From Parus major (lineage: Eukaryota; Chordata; Aves; Passeriformes; Paridae), in the NCBI RefSeq assembly GCF_001522545.3, contig NC_031770.1, forward strand, positions 7,343,321 through 7,407,320: a stretch of 64,000 bases of DNA. Reading direction: 5' to 3'. Every line of letters starts with the position of its first letter. Positions within the stretch are counted from its first letter, which is position 1. The translations under genes and the position numbers were made by a program. Positions 25,301 through 39,100 of this stretch are shown piece after piece. The notes under the pieces were generated by a model. That model saw only the letters and a list, made by a program, of their open reading frames with translations, had not been told where the DNA came from and made no database searches.

Positions 25301-28300
25301 TGGTGTCACTGGCAAACATGCCCCTCTTTGCTAGGGAGCACAAGGCTCAGCATAGCACTTCTGCTCTTTTACTCTAGAGTAGCTAGAGAAACTATAAGCC
25401 ATAAATGTAGATTAAAATGTGTAACAATTGTTACTAGATACAGAGGGGGAAATTTTTCAGAAGCTTTCCTTTGTTGCAGATTACATCAGATAAGAGTCAC
25501 CTGTATCTCAATACCATTTAGTTAATGAATCGCTCATTTGATGAATACAGCAATGCCAAAACAAACAGCTAAATATTCTTACTGTGCTGCAAAATCTGCA
25601 ATCTGTATTTCCCTATTCATTCTCCTAGTGGTTTCAAAGAGAGGAAAAACCTGAAATATCCTATGCAAAAGATGCCTCATGAAGCACAAGAGAGGCATGG
25701 TATAATTTTTCAGATTACAGAGTGAATAAAGTTTAGCAAACATATGCAGTTGTGCCAGTAATACCATCTAAATGTGTAAGAAAAAAACACAACAGGCAGT
25801 ACAGTTGGAGCCTGACAATTTTTGTTACTGTCTATGCTATTTGTTCAAAATTAACCAGGGTATTTTCACAAAAACTAGTTTGAGTTGGGTCACTATTACC
25901 AATTGATAGGAAAAGATTCTACTTGAAAGACCTACTTAATCTGGCAGCATATTCCTGACAAACCCAACAAGAAGAAGCTGTTCTTCACAAACTCCGTGGA
26001 AGACAATGAGACTGTCACTAGCAGCTCATGATTAATGGTGTACATGTCCAAAAGTCTCCTGAAGGAAGGTAATAATAAAAAAAAACAAAAAAACCAAAAA
26101 AACCCCAGCAAAACCTCCAATCCTCCCCCCTGCTTTTCATAAAGCAGCACGAAGACAGAGACACAGGGTTGCAGCCTGTGGCAATCCCCAAGTGAATCAA
26201 CAGCCAGAAATAGCTAAAAAGTGGCTCAGTTTCAATGAGCACCTAAACCTCCAGCTATATTGTCTAGGAATCCTTCTCAGAGGCATTCCTCTCTCAGAGA
26301 TAGCTGTTATCCATACAAAACTGCTTTACTGATAAAACAATATGAATATTTTGATATTATGCAAATTCAGTAGGTAATTGAAGAGAACCTTGAAAATCAG
26401 ATGATCAAATAATCAAAGGAATTATTCTGTCAAATGGTTCATCAATTATGAGATGACAGACTCACACTTCTCTAAGTGTTTTTTTTTTTCAATTTCTATG
26501 TTACTCATGTACAAGACTTTTGCACAGCACAATCAATGAAACCTGGCATTTGATTAAACTTGTTTCATTCTGAATCTATCAGAACTCTGATAAAGCTCAC
26601 TGTTTGGAAGCTCACAGGTTTCAGCTGCTGCTAGGGAAAGACCAAAAATGACCAGGTCTCATCAACAACCCCAGAGGGAAAGAAAAGAAAGGAAGGGAGA
26701 AGAGATAGAGAGAAGCTGTATTTCTGTAGAATTTTATGTACCAAGCCAAGAAAATCTTGCTGCACTAATCTAGCACCCAAAGCAAGAACAAACACTAATT
26801 AATCTGAAAATTGGGTTTTTTAAAGGCTCTTAGACATTCAGATTCTGTTTTATGACAAGAAATTCATACACTGATTTCATTTACCAACTAGAAATAGATT
26901 GAGAATTGTGTATTATGCTGGAAGCAAATATGCTGGAGGGTTTGCTGTTGTCTGTGATTCTCCAGTCCTGGTTAACAACTATGAATTCAGAGTGACCTTT
27001 TGAAATAAATACATTTCCCTGTATTCAAGTGTTCACTGAACTATATGATATGGTTAGCAGCGATGTTTTCCACACTTACTGGAATGAATTCTCCGGTTCA
27101 TTTGCAGATAGATGTACTGAGAAATATGCAAAAAAAATCTTTAAAAAATTTCAGCAGTCTCATGCTGCAGAAAGAAAGGCCAGGTGAAGCTTCTAAGGAT
27201 CTACCACTTAAATCCCATATATAAATAGTGTCAAACTAGGGCTGAGATGGGAGTACTACATATATAAACCTGCAGGGTTGCAGAATGATCTGAACATAAT
27301 GTAATTAGGAATGGGAGCTGGAAACGTGCATGTGATAAAATATGCTTCCTGTGTATGCACTTCCTGGCTGTTCTGGGTGACAAGAGTATGAATGTTACAT
27401 TTAACTATATCATAATTACCGTAATTTGTACTGAAAGAAGCCGAAGGCTATAATCATATACTTAGAAAAGGTTTACACACAAATATGTGTTCTAAAACTT
27501 ACTACTTTTTTTTTTTTTCAATATTTATGGAAAGATGTATTACCATGGCTACTAAATTCCCAGGCTAGAAAGCAAAAATTAAGGTCTGTCCTTAATTTAA
27601 GATTCATACTTCAAAAACTATTTTCTAAATGCTTTATGACATATAATTCTGCCAGAATAAACATCATGGCATTTGCTATTTCCAAGCACATCAATGTTGC
27701 AAATAATTTTCATTTTTACCTGTGCCCTAATAGACAATTTCCATTAACAAAAAAAAAAAAAAAAGGCCTTTAGACTATTTTTTTTCTTGGTGCTTGGTGT
27801 TTGTCCTATAGTTCTCATATTAAATCTGTGAGTCCTATTATATTTTACCATTGTTTAAAACCAAAAGTGCAGTACATTTGTCTTGAATATGTGGAAAAAA
27901 AAAAAACAAACCAAATTTGCTACTTCATATCCAGACACCCAGAAATATCCTTCTAGTTCAGCCAAAACACATCCACAAGCTTATTTCTTCACTGGATCAA
28001 ATTTTCAAAGAAATAGACAAATCTTAAAATATTGTTAGAGACTATGTTTTACAAAGGGTCATAGGGCACCATGAAAGAACCTGAACTGCAAATCCATATC
28101 CAGATAAACATGAACTTTCTAAAATGATGATATAGAATCTGTAGCAAGATATGTACACTCATGTTCAGTATTAGATGCCATACCCTGCTCTCTCTAGTGC
28201 ATGAAACCCCTGATTTTAAATTGTTTCTTGATATCAAGAGTTTCTAAACATCAATGTCAACAATGAATGCATTTGTGAATAGATTGGGACTTCAGTTACA

Positions 28301-31300
28301 CCAGGATCATGACTTTGGCATAAGCACAGCAGGATTCAGAACAAAATAATTTTCAACATCATCTTAGGAAAGTTCCATTATTTACAAATGTACTACTCTA
28401 TGCTGTTTAAAATTGAACACTGGAAAAATCCAAATGTCCAGAATTTTGCATTCAATGTGAGCATACTACCTAAAGCTTACATACTAACTAAATATACAGT
28501 TACAAATTCCAGTAAAAAATCCAGTGGTAAAATCAGCAGTTCCAGGCCAACCAGTTCTGATGCAATAAGCTTCTGACTTCTGCTGCCAAATTAGCTCCTA
28601 AGCTCCAGGAGCTCACCAGTTGCACGGCAACAGGCTTGTCAGTCCTGCAAGCCAAGTACCTTGATCACAGAATATTAACCTAAATGTTGCATTCAATAAA
28701 ACTCTACAGCTGCAGAGTTATAAAGCAGAACTGGAGTAGTCAGACAGCCAAGATCACAGCCCAAACACTGCTCTGCACAAGTCTGCTGCCTTATTGCTCC
28801 ACTCCTGGTTTGATTTTTGTTTTCATTCTTCATTGGATGGGAGAATTCTGCATGTCTGATAAGACATTAAAAATTAATTTAATCATTACATAAGTACACA
28901 GAAAGTGCCTAATTATCCTTGAGATCATTCAGGGCGGTGGGGGGAGAATAAAAATCCTGAAATTCACACCAACCATGTTAAAATATTGCATTTCTCTGAC
29001 AGTGATCTCTTCCAGAATCCAAGGATGTTCTCCTAAAATTGATGACTTCACCTCAAATTCATCTCCTCTCCATTATCTGTACCAGCAGTTCATGTTCAAG
29101 ATTTCTTCCACTGATTGCTTACCAAGAGCACCAGATGTATGGACCACTTACAAAGGAAACAGAGATCCCTCCCTGGCAGTCACCCAAAAGAGGAGAACAG
29201 AGTCAAAAGGAAAGGACAGTGAGAGCAGTCAGTGGTGACTCCATAAACAGTCCATGACTCTTCATTAATCATTACATAGCTGAACTACACCTGAACAATA
29301 AGCAGTAGTAGAAAAGTGTCTAAAATGAACTTAAACAATTAAAAAACTGGTGTCTGCTCTATTTTAATAGCAAACATACACATTATGTATGGGGTGGTTT
29401 TAAGTATGGATGGATTAAAAAGGTACTGCCATCACTGAGATGCAAACACTTGCCTTTCTTCACTGAGATGCAAAATACTTAGGAAGAAAAACAGACTACT
29501 TTTTGAGTTTTGAAAAATCTGAAATATTTCAAATTATTTAAAGGTGTTTTTAAACTAAGCTTGCAACAATTGCTTTGATTTCAGCATATTTCTGAAAACA
29601 TTTACTTAGTGCTTCTGAAAAATCTGAGAAATATTTTCTGCTCTTTGAGTTTCATGCAATTCTTATAGGTAATACCATATTATTTTTAAACTATAAACAG
29701 TTCCTTTGTGCCTTAGACCCCAAAAAACACAAAGACATACTTCTATACAGACCTCCATAAATTAAATACAGATATTACAGAAATTATTGCATTCTGTTAA
29801 ATATCAGAATTAATTAAAGAAGTCAATAGCTTTGGCATTCATGCTGAACAGGAGAGACATATGTCCTTATGTCCATGAATGAATCTACAAACACAGGCAC
29901 ACCTTGTAGCTTCTCCTTGGCAACTCTCCAGGGATTTTCTAATATTTTAAGTCAAGAATCACTATTAGCAATAAAAATGCCTCTATGGAAGGTGCTTTCC
30001 TTAACAACAAGTAGAGATGTTTATGCACACTGTGTTCAAGATGACTGACAGGGAATCCCATAAGCAGAGCCTACAGTGAAAACCCCACAAAACCTGGATT
30101 CAAGTGGGACTTAAGGACTCCCACATGAAGGAGGGACTTCATAAACCTTGGATTTGGTTAGGAGAAAGACAAATAGGAACTGTTTCTCTGCTCTCCTTTG
30201 AAAGAGGGTAGAGACAAGAAAGTGTTAGGAGAGTGAGATTTGCCTTGCAGCAAGATGTGGATAGAAAGAAAAGTTTTCTGTAGAAACCAACACTCTGGAA
30301 CTATTCCAAAATCAGTAACTGGCAAGAAAAGATGAAGACAGAGGGAAAACCAGGAGAATCTAACTATGGAAGTTCTCACTTCTCTATTGAGAATGTAGAG
30401 TCCATTGGCTCTCTGACTAATAAACAAAAAGTGCATTCATTAGAAAGACTTCTGCAACTGAAAGCCAAGTATGGTCTTGTAATAAAGTAATAAAATGGTC
30501 ATTAACAATCTAGCAGTGTAAGAAGCTGGAGCTGGGCAGATGACAGTCATGTAGGGCCCCCCAAAAAATAGACACTGTTAAATGCTTGGTAGTTATCTGC
30601 CACTTGCTCAGTCCCACCCTGCTGCAGCTTCTTCAGTCTTTCAAAATTTGCATGTGACATATTTTAGTTAGATATGCAGTTGTCAGCAGCCCCTTAATTA
30701 CATTAGAAGAAATGTGCAGATTTATATGACATCTTGTAAGACTGGAAGATACTAGATAAGTTTCTGCTTTTGAAAGAGATACTTCTTTTTAAAACCTTCC
30801 TAATAAATCAGTTTGCCAAGATATCCCTTTGGGAATTCAGTGGCAGAAACATGAAATGCAAGATCAGCAAATTATTAAAATACTGATATAGTAACTCAGA
30901 GCTGAGCAACTAATGAGCTGTAAAGTTCACTTCTAAAAGCAGGACACTCATATATTAAACATGCCCACAGTATTTTTGCTGTTCATTATAAATATTAATT
31001 TAGAGTGGGAAGGTGAACTGTGCAAAATAAAACTCAACTCTGATAGATTCTGATAGATCCTTTTAAAGATCAAGTTTCTTTGGAATAATACATAGTGACT
31101 AAAGACACAACTCTGCCAAGTTTGGTATTAAAATGCATTTTAGCATCATGGTAAATCCTAAATTAGTTCAATGACAGATAAGCAGAAGCAGACAGATGAG
31201 TTTCAATTTACCAAACAAACTGAACTACTACTTACATTGCAAAATGAATCCAAAATTACCATTAATTAAAGCTATTTTAAATAAAGGTAAAAATATGGAA

Positions 31301-33729
31301 AGCCATCAATCATTCACATATACAACACTGTTAATGAAATTCCTTCAAAGAAAACAAATGCCAGATCTTTACTGCAGCATACAATATTTTGTTTCATCCA
31401 TCACAACATGCTCTTCCCCTCTGATAAACAAGAACACAGTAGTTTGTAGAAATGCTGATGAGTAGAAAAAGCCCATTGCATATTATATAGGTCTTTTCTG
31501 CCCACAAACCTGCCATTCCCTTGTGATGCTCCAAGTCTCAAAGCAGGAATGGACACAACACAACAGCCTGTGCTGTGTAAAACAGAAGACATCATCGGTG
31601 CTGCAAGGGTTTCCAAATCAGGTACTTGTGTGCCAGTACCTATCTAAAACCACTAGCTGACATGATCAAATGCTTATCTGGCTTCTCCTAATCTTCAGCA
31701 GGCTTGGTATTTAGCAAACATGGGTATATTTGAACTTCTCTGATAATTTAATGAAAGCTGTTGTGAAGTGAAAGCCCATTCAAGGCTGGAAAAAGATACT
31801 ATAGGCACCCTTGTAAGACTTGATATTTGCAGTGACTTACAAAACTTCTTCACAAAGGAACAGATAGCTTAATAAATTATAACGTGTTCCCTACATGGGA
31901 AATTAGATTTATGCTTTGGCATAACTAAACCAATCATTTCGTTAATGCATTAAATGTGAATCCCAGTAAGTTTACCTAAGACACAAGCATATGGCAACAC
32001 AGAAGTGTCAATAAGGAACAAACTGGCATATTAAATTAGCAAATGTTTTGACCTTGCAAGCAAAACCACAAACAAGAGAGAAGATGATAAAAGAAAATAA
32101 GCTGCAAAAGAAAATTGCCTCTATAAGATACTTACAAAGTGAGCAGTGTAGAGAATTTAAAATACAGATAAAATCCACATGAAAAATACCATGAACTGTT
32201 AATGACAATAAAAACAACCTCAGCTGGGAAAACTCCAAGATGAAGAAAACAATGTACCTGTACTCTAGGCTGGCATCTTTTCCCTTTGTACACTCTTGGA
32301 TGCTGTTCTTTCTTTTAATCAAATATTACTACTCATGTTGTCATTGTTCTTCAAAACAAACAAATAAATAAAAATAGAAAAACAACCAATTTCTCCTGTA
32401 ACATCAAAAAAAGCCTGAATTTGTACTGTCAGTCACAAATGGTTGATGAAAAAAGGTGAAATTAATATGCTGCAGCACACAGGACACTGTAATAGTGGCT
32501 TTAAGAACATCAGATTCCTCCTGAATCCAATTACTACCAACAAGAACGAAGCTGATCTCCCTCTGATGCAACTGTTAAAGAATTCAGTTGTTCCACAATG
32601 TACTGTCAGGACCAATAACCAACTCTGAAGAAGACTACTCCAGCACATTTTCCTAAATGGAGAAAATCAGTCTGCACAGGGATTCTTTTCCATTCTTTTC
32701 CATGTCAACTGGATAGCTGCCTGGCTCTTTTTTCTAGAGTTAGATGCAATTAGGATATTCCTGCTGACAGACTATAACTCTAAAATCCAGGAGGAAATGG
32801 CAATTTATTAAAATAAAAATATGATATGGACACTCACAAGTAATATTTTTAAAGCATTTGTATACAGAGAACATTTCAATTTCCTATTAAAAACTCAACT
32901 TTACCTTAAAAAATTCTGTCATTTAAAAAAAATGACTTTATTTTATTTTCTCTCACTCCTTTTTTTTAAAAAACTTTTTCTTAGATATTTGGTGCACAGT
33001 AGTCTCCATTCCAGGTTCTCATACTGTTTTGGAATGGGAACAATCTTGAGCCCCAGACTCAAGGACTGTTCCATGCTCATTTCATTTTTAGCTTGAAGAG
33101 TATGTTAACAAAGACCAAGAAAGCATTTGCACACTATTTCATGTCTCTCCTTGAACATAATGATATTTTTTAATATACTGCCCATGAATATATGGCCCAA
33201 GCTTCTTTACTTGTGCTAACTCTCAAATCAGGGTCACTTTCATTGCTTGAATGATTTACTTCTTCTAATATCCAAGGGAACATGTAGGAAAGAAGAAAAA
33301 TGTTAATAATTAAAAGTTATATGTAAAAACTAAAAACTAATTCCATAAATGCTCACTCCAATGAACTAAAGCTCTATCAGGCACAGCTCCTCATCCTGAA
33401 TGCCCAGAGTCTCTGAAGTGGTCAGATCAATTTTTCATTTTACAGAAACTTGAAAGCCACTATTACAAAAGGGTATCTGTGGAGCAACGCTCTTCTTTCA
33501 AATGAGAAGTTGTCAGGACAACACGATCTGACTGCAAGTATCATGCAATGAACAAAACAGCAACCTCCAGAGAAGGGTGCCAGTCAGCAGTAAAGGGAAT
33601 TTATGGCCAGAAGCAACACACAGAGTCACAGTTTCACTGCAACATCCATCCTGTATCAAGCACCCTTGGATCTCTGAAGTGCTGAAGGGCTTGTCAGTCT
33701 TACTGGACACCTACGTCTGAGAGGAGTTA
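25301..33729. other. KIF16B intron (right half of the 22.9-kb intron)
   Basis: AT-rich non-coding sequence between two CR1 fragments. I found no exon and no further clear transposon. A/T runs occur, for example near 26085-26105 and 27750-27765. Open frames are short and unremarkable. Confidence 0.55.
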
Positions 33730-36000
33730 TAGAATCATAAAATCATTTGGGTTGGAAGAGACCTTTAAAGGCTATTGAGTCTAACCCTCTGTCATGAGCA
33801 GGGACATCTTCAACTAGATCAGGTTGCTCAAAGCTCCAGCTAACCTGTCCTTGAATATACTGCGCAATGAAGCATCCACTACTCCTCTACACTTTGTAAA
33901 AATTGTGCCATTGTAAAAAAATTTTCTTTCTTACATTCTACTCTGAATCTGTCTCCTGCAGTTTAAAACCATTACTCCCTGTCCTACTGCAACAGCCCTG
34001 ATGCAAAATCTGTTCCCATCTCTCTAATAACCCCCCTTCAAGAACTAAAAGGCTGCTATAAGGTCTACCCAGAGCCTTGTCCAGGCTGAACAACCCAACT
34101 CTTTCAGCCTCTCCCCAAAGGAGAGATGCTCCAGCCATCTGATCATCTTAGTATGTCGTTTCTGGATCCACTCCAAGAGTTCCATGACCCTCCTGTGCTG
34201 AGGATTCCAGTTGGATGGTTGGGTCTCACCAGAGCAAAGGTGGATAATAACCTCACTATTCCTGCAGGTTACTCTTTTGATGCAGCCCAGAACACGACCG
34301 GCTTTCAGGGCTGCAAGTACACATTGCTGGGTCATGCCCAGCCTCTCATCCACAGCACACCCAAATCCTTCCTGGTGGGGCTGCTCTGAATCCCCTCATT
34401 CCACATCCTGTACTCATACTGGGAACTGCCTGCACCCAGGTGCACTTGGCCTTGTTGAACCTCTTAAGATTCCCATGGACCTATTCCTCAAATTCATCTA
34501 GGTCCCTCTGGATGGCATCCCATCCCATCCCTCATGCTCCTGAGCCACACTCAGCTCGGCGTCATCTGCTAAGGGTATGCTTGTTTCTTCTGTGCCAGCT
34601 AATGGAGATACTTAACAGCACTGGTCCCAATATGGAATCCTGAGGGACACCACTTTTCACTGATGAATGTGTGGACCTTAAGCCACTGACCAACATCCAC
34701 TGGATGTGATCATCCAAGCAATTCCTCATTCACCAAAACAGTTCACCCATCAAATCCATCTCCTTTCAATTTAGAGGAAAGGATGTTGTGGGGACCATGT
34801 GTTCTGGGATGATCCATAATGTCACTGTATTCCATATCTATTTGTGCCCAAGAATTGTTAGTCTCCTTACAACTGCAGCCAGGAACCTTGTGTGTGTGGG
34901 AGGGCGGTGCTATTGTGGGTATTTTTAAAATCGGCCTCCTGGCATCTTCCGGTTCTTTGCTGCAGGGTATTTGTTTTGTGGGCTGTTAAACGGTGTTTGC
35001 TCAGGCAAAGGTTTTTCCTCCCTTTTTGGGAACTCTTTTCATTTTTGTTTTTTTTCCCTCATCTCAGAGAGAGTGCAGTTAGTGCGTTTGAGTTGCCTCG
35101 GGGTGAGTTCTGCGGGTGTCTGCCGGTCGCCCTGGGCTCCAGCAAGGCGGTCCAAATCCATCGGCTGCCTGCTCCAGGACACAAGACTACAGGACCAGAG
35201 CCTCTCTCTTCCTGGCAGCTCTGGCTTCACAACCACAGCCATCCATATAGACTGCATTTTGCAGTTAGAAACTGTTTCGAAGTGAGTTTGCAAATGCTGC
35301 TGGCAGCAAAACAAGCCGGAGAACTCCTGGGCCAGGCCACCCCATGCCAGCACTGACAGGCTGGTCATTTCCCCCCATCCCACAGCTGTGAGTGCAGAGC
35401 ACAGCAACAGCAGCAGAGCCTGCAAGCAGCTGGAGGAAGCAGCAGCAGACCCTACATGAGCTGGCAAGTCTCCACCTGCAGCTAGAACTGCTCTGTAAAG
35501 CCCCTGCCTTCCCAAGAGGGGTGTGATGGCATCTTGTCCCTTTGTCCTACAAGACTGAGGTTGTTTCTGCCCTGTGCCATTTCAAGGAAGGCTATTTCTG
35601 GCACTTTGGATCTCATTTTGCTCCAGTTGGGTTGTGAGATTTTTGCAGTTTGTTACGTAGAAATTATTGCCTTTTTCTTCTTGTCTGTTGGCATTCTGTT
35701 TGTTAGTAATGTGTTATTTTTTCACTTATATCTACTCATATCTGATTCCTTATTGGTGGGAAGGGATTGGAATGAAGGGGAAGGTTACTCATTTCAGAGT
35801 GCCCATCTGTTTAAACTGTTTCAAACCAAGACACTGTATCAAAGGCCTTTCAGATGAAAAGAGATGACACCACAGCTCTTCCCATGTGCACCAATATAGC
35901 CACTCCATCATAAAAGGTCACTAGATTGATCAGGCAGGAACTGTGTTGGTGAAATTGTGCTGGCTGTCTGAAATCACCTCCCTTTTTGAGTAAACATATT
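33730..36000 (-). mobile_element. old CR1 LINE fragment split by a solo LTR
   Basis: The left part (33730-34799) starts with the reversed CR1 tail (ATAGAATCATAAAATCATTT) and runs through CR1 ORF2 sequence. It breaks off after CATCTCCTTTCAATTTAGAG at the LTR and resumes at 35834 with ATCAAAGGCCTTTCAGATG and CCACTCCATCATAAAAGGTC, the expected continuation in avian CR1. The left part is more diverged than the copy at 24769. The right edge, near 36000, lies about 60 bases from the donor of the PX exon at 36062. Confidence 0.82.
34800..35833 (+). mobile_element. solo LTR of the ERVK-like family, inserted in the CR1
   Basis: It starts TGTTCTGGGATGATCCATAA and ends CAAACCAAGACA, collinear with the LTR at 2009 over its whole length (about 1034 bp), with an extra central segment. 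CR1 sequence flanks it on both sides. Target-site copies are not clear. Open frames of 100 to 158 codons across it are shadows. It lies antisense to KIF16B. Confidence 0.85.
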
Positions 36001-36061
36001 TCAAAGCACTTTTTTCCAAGTCTCTACCCTTTTTTGTAAAAGAAATTTTACCAAAACTTAC

Positions 36062-36151
36062 CTCTGGGTACTTCAATTTTAAAGTTTTATGCAATTCTCG
36101 GAAGCGGCTGTACCGTCGAAATACTGTCCACGTCTCATCCAAGACTGTTAT
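36062..36151 (-). CDS. KIF16B: KIF16B exon: PX domain, PI(3)P-binding Arg motif
   Basis: This 90-nt exon encodes 30 residues in phase 0: ITVLDETWTVFRRYSRFREL then HKTLKLKYPE. The RRYSRF motif is the signature of PX domains; its arginine contacts the 3-phosphate of PI(3)P in solved PX structures, and the tyrosine stacks on the inositol ring. The helix that follows (FRELHKTLKLKY) is typical. Acceptor gtgttctag|ATA and donor GAG|GTAAGT are strong. A nested transposon block (CR1 plus a solo LTR) ends about 60 bases beyond the donor. Confidence 0.97.
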
Positions 36152-39100
36152 CTAGAACACACGATATAAAAAGAAGAAACAGAAGTAAACCCACACAGTG
36201 TACAACACTAAAACCCATTCAGTATACAAAGTTATAAGATTAAAATAGACAGCTCTTAGCTGTCTTAAATCTAAAAACTTTTATAAGTTTATTTAATTTT
36301 TCTTTAATTACAGTGACAGAACTGTATTTAATAAGGAGCACTTATTGCAAAGCAAAAAAACACCTGAACACATTCATTCCTTAATCCACAGTGGTTTGAC
36401 AAGACTGTAAACACATTAAAACATCCCCAGTCACCAATCACTTCTTGGTGCAGCTATTTGACTCTCAGTATTACAATCAGTGGGTGTTCCATTAATGAAT
36501 AAATAACATCCAGAGTAAGTGCAGTGCAGCCTCTTGAAATATTCATAGAAATGTATATTCTTACACATAGAAACTGACAATTAATAAATACACATTTCTT
36601 GGACACATAAAGTTCATTACCACATAGAATGGGATTCCAGTTTGTAGGGTAAAATATTATACCAGCTTTTAGTAGAAGATATTTCTTTAAGACACTCTTG
36701 GTCTGTGTCTTCAAAATAGTGATGAACATTCCATTTATATAGGAAGTTTTCTTAAAATCAACATAATTACCCCTGTGAATAGAGTGCATAACAAGAGGAG
36801 CAAAGAGGGAGAGCAAACCAACCTTACCATCAGTCATTTGGAAAATTCTCACTAGCACTGAGATACTAAACACTGTCTGAAATTAGGTGACATTAACTAA
36901 GGACACTTCTAAGTGGGTCATGGAAGTGTTGTGACTAGAGCATTTAACTCTACAGTCAAAAGTCTTTGTGCAGCTCAAGTGATCAAAGGCTACCAAGTAG
37001 CCAAGCTGCAGGGTGAGTGAACATTATTCTGCACTGATGAGCAGAGTTGCAAAGAGCCAACCAGCATTGCTTGAAACTGAACACTGCTGTGTTTTGAAAC
37101 AAACAGGCCCAATATGTGGCATTACTCCTGCCCAGCTATGACTTTATGCAGGAAGATAAAAACAAAGCCACTTCACAAAAGACATCTCACAAAGACACAG
37201 GCTTTTTAATCTTAAAGTAACTCCTAAAATTAACAAGTAGTTCTCTCACATGAGTGAATTAAAAAGTTCCAGAGGCAAAGAAAGTTGCAATGGAGTAGGA
37301 TAAGTAAGAGAAACAGAAATCAAAGAAAGAAAGCCAGAAGAAACCAAGCACAAATGCTGCTACCCCATGCTTGCAACAAACCCATTTCTGGTCCACTCCT
37401 TCTCCATCCTCCTCCTCATACAGCAGCTGCCTTTGCTGCTGTATATGGAGCAGGGAAATTAGGGGAAATGTCTTGAAAACCAGAAATTATTGCATATTTT
37501 ATGACAAGAGGAAAGAGGTTTATGGTGGGCTTTTTCTTATTTTTACCTCAATTTTAAACTAAAGATGAAAGTAAACAAAACTGGCCTTCTCAAAACTTTT
37601 CACAAACATTATAACATAGGTTCTTCTAGCATGTAACCACAATGAAAACTCATTCTTTCTTTAAAAATTTGTCTTTCATATCAAGATTCAATGCTACTAC
37701 AAGTCATCTCTGACTCTACTACTACTATCCCTGGAAGTGTTCAAAAAAGGGTGGATATGGCTCTTGAGGACATGATTTAATGGTGAACATGTTTATGTTG
37801 CTAGCAGGGTTGATATTTGAACTTAAGGAGCTTAAAAATTTTTTCCAACCTTCACAATTCTGTCATTTTAAGACACCTACACAAAGGACTACATTCCCTC
37901 AACATACTGTTAACAGTGTCTCAAACTTTACAAGTCAGGTGAACAGATTAAACATTCATAGGCAGGTTTAACTAAAAACAATTAATAACTGTCAGGAATA
38001 TGCATGTTACACTGATCTCAATTAACCAATTAACCATCCTGTTCTGAATAATTAAGGCAGAGGACTGTGTGATTTCAATGTTCAAGTAGACAACGGTCAA
38101 GTGTAACAGCTATTCATAAAACAATGTTACTCATCACTGCATTCTTTTTGCTCTAATTCTTTTTGCTTTAATTTTATATTTTAGAGTTGTAAAATTTTGC
38201 TGTGATAATTTCATTTGCGTATGATCTTTATTCAAAAGGGACCTCTTTTTTTTCCCAGGGGTTTTCACAGAAGAGGAGTAACCCAGCACAAGGCATCCTG
38301 GACTCCTCCAGACACACAGCCTGGGGAAGAGCAGGCATCAGATACCTGTCCAGGTGATAGGGTGGCACTAAACCTACCCAAACCAAATTGCCTGCAGACA
38401 ATTATTTATTAGCTTTCTTCTTCAAAGTTTAATAACATGTTAGAGATGGACAGGAAGGAAAACAGCAGAGCCATGCATCTGTGCTGCTTGAGAACTGCTT
38501 TTTGGTGGCTTGGTTTGACCTGACTTGGTCCCTGTCACCCTCTTTGTTTACTTTGCTTTGTTCACTTTCAAAATTCTTGTAATGAGACTAGCAGGTAATT
38601 GCTGAATTTTATTGTTATAGCTGGTAAGATTGAAAAAGAAGTTGCAATGCTAAACAAACTCTTAACTGGTCCCCAAAGCACAGCAATAATGTTATTAGGT
38701 CAGACAGAATCAAACTCCATTTGTGTAAAGAGAATTACACTGCACCTGGCATAGCAATAGCATTTCTACAACACAACCTTTTACTCCTACAACTGATCCA
38801 ACAAGTCTGGGTTGGGAGTGTTTTCCCCCATTTAAAAAAAACAACTCTATGACAGACTATACACTGTAGGAATGGGACAGGGAGATATGGAGATGTTTTT
38901 AACAAGCAAAGAAATTCTGAAAAGCCCTTTGCTTTTTACATAATTTGCTAATAAAGTGAAAAGTATTTTAAAACAAAAACCATATGGTTAAGTACATCTG
39001 CAAGACAGATTTTGGAATAGTCTTCTCTAGGCACTACTGTGATCCTAGATTTGCCTCAGAATTGTGGGTTGTTTTGTTTTTCTCATTCAAATGCACCATT

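Noticed and set aside
34892..35857. Several frames of 100 to 158 codons on both strands
   Set aside because: They lie inside the solo LTR at 34800-35833, whose higher GC content makes stops rarer.
36454..36873. 139-codon open frame on the minus strand
   Set aside because: No recognisable domain, no conserved-looking composition and no supporting splice sites; such lengths are expected by chance in 64 kb of AT-rich sequence.
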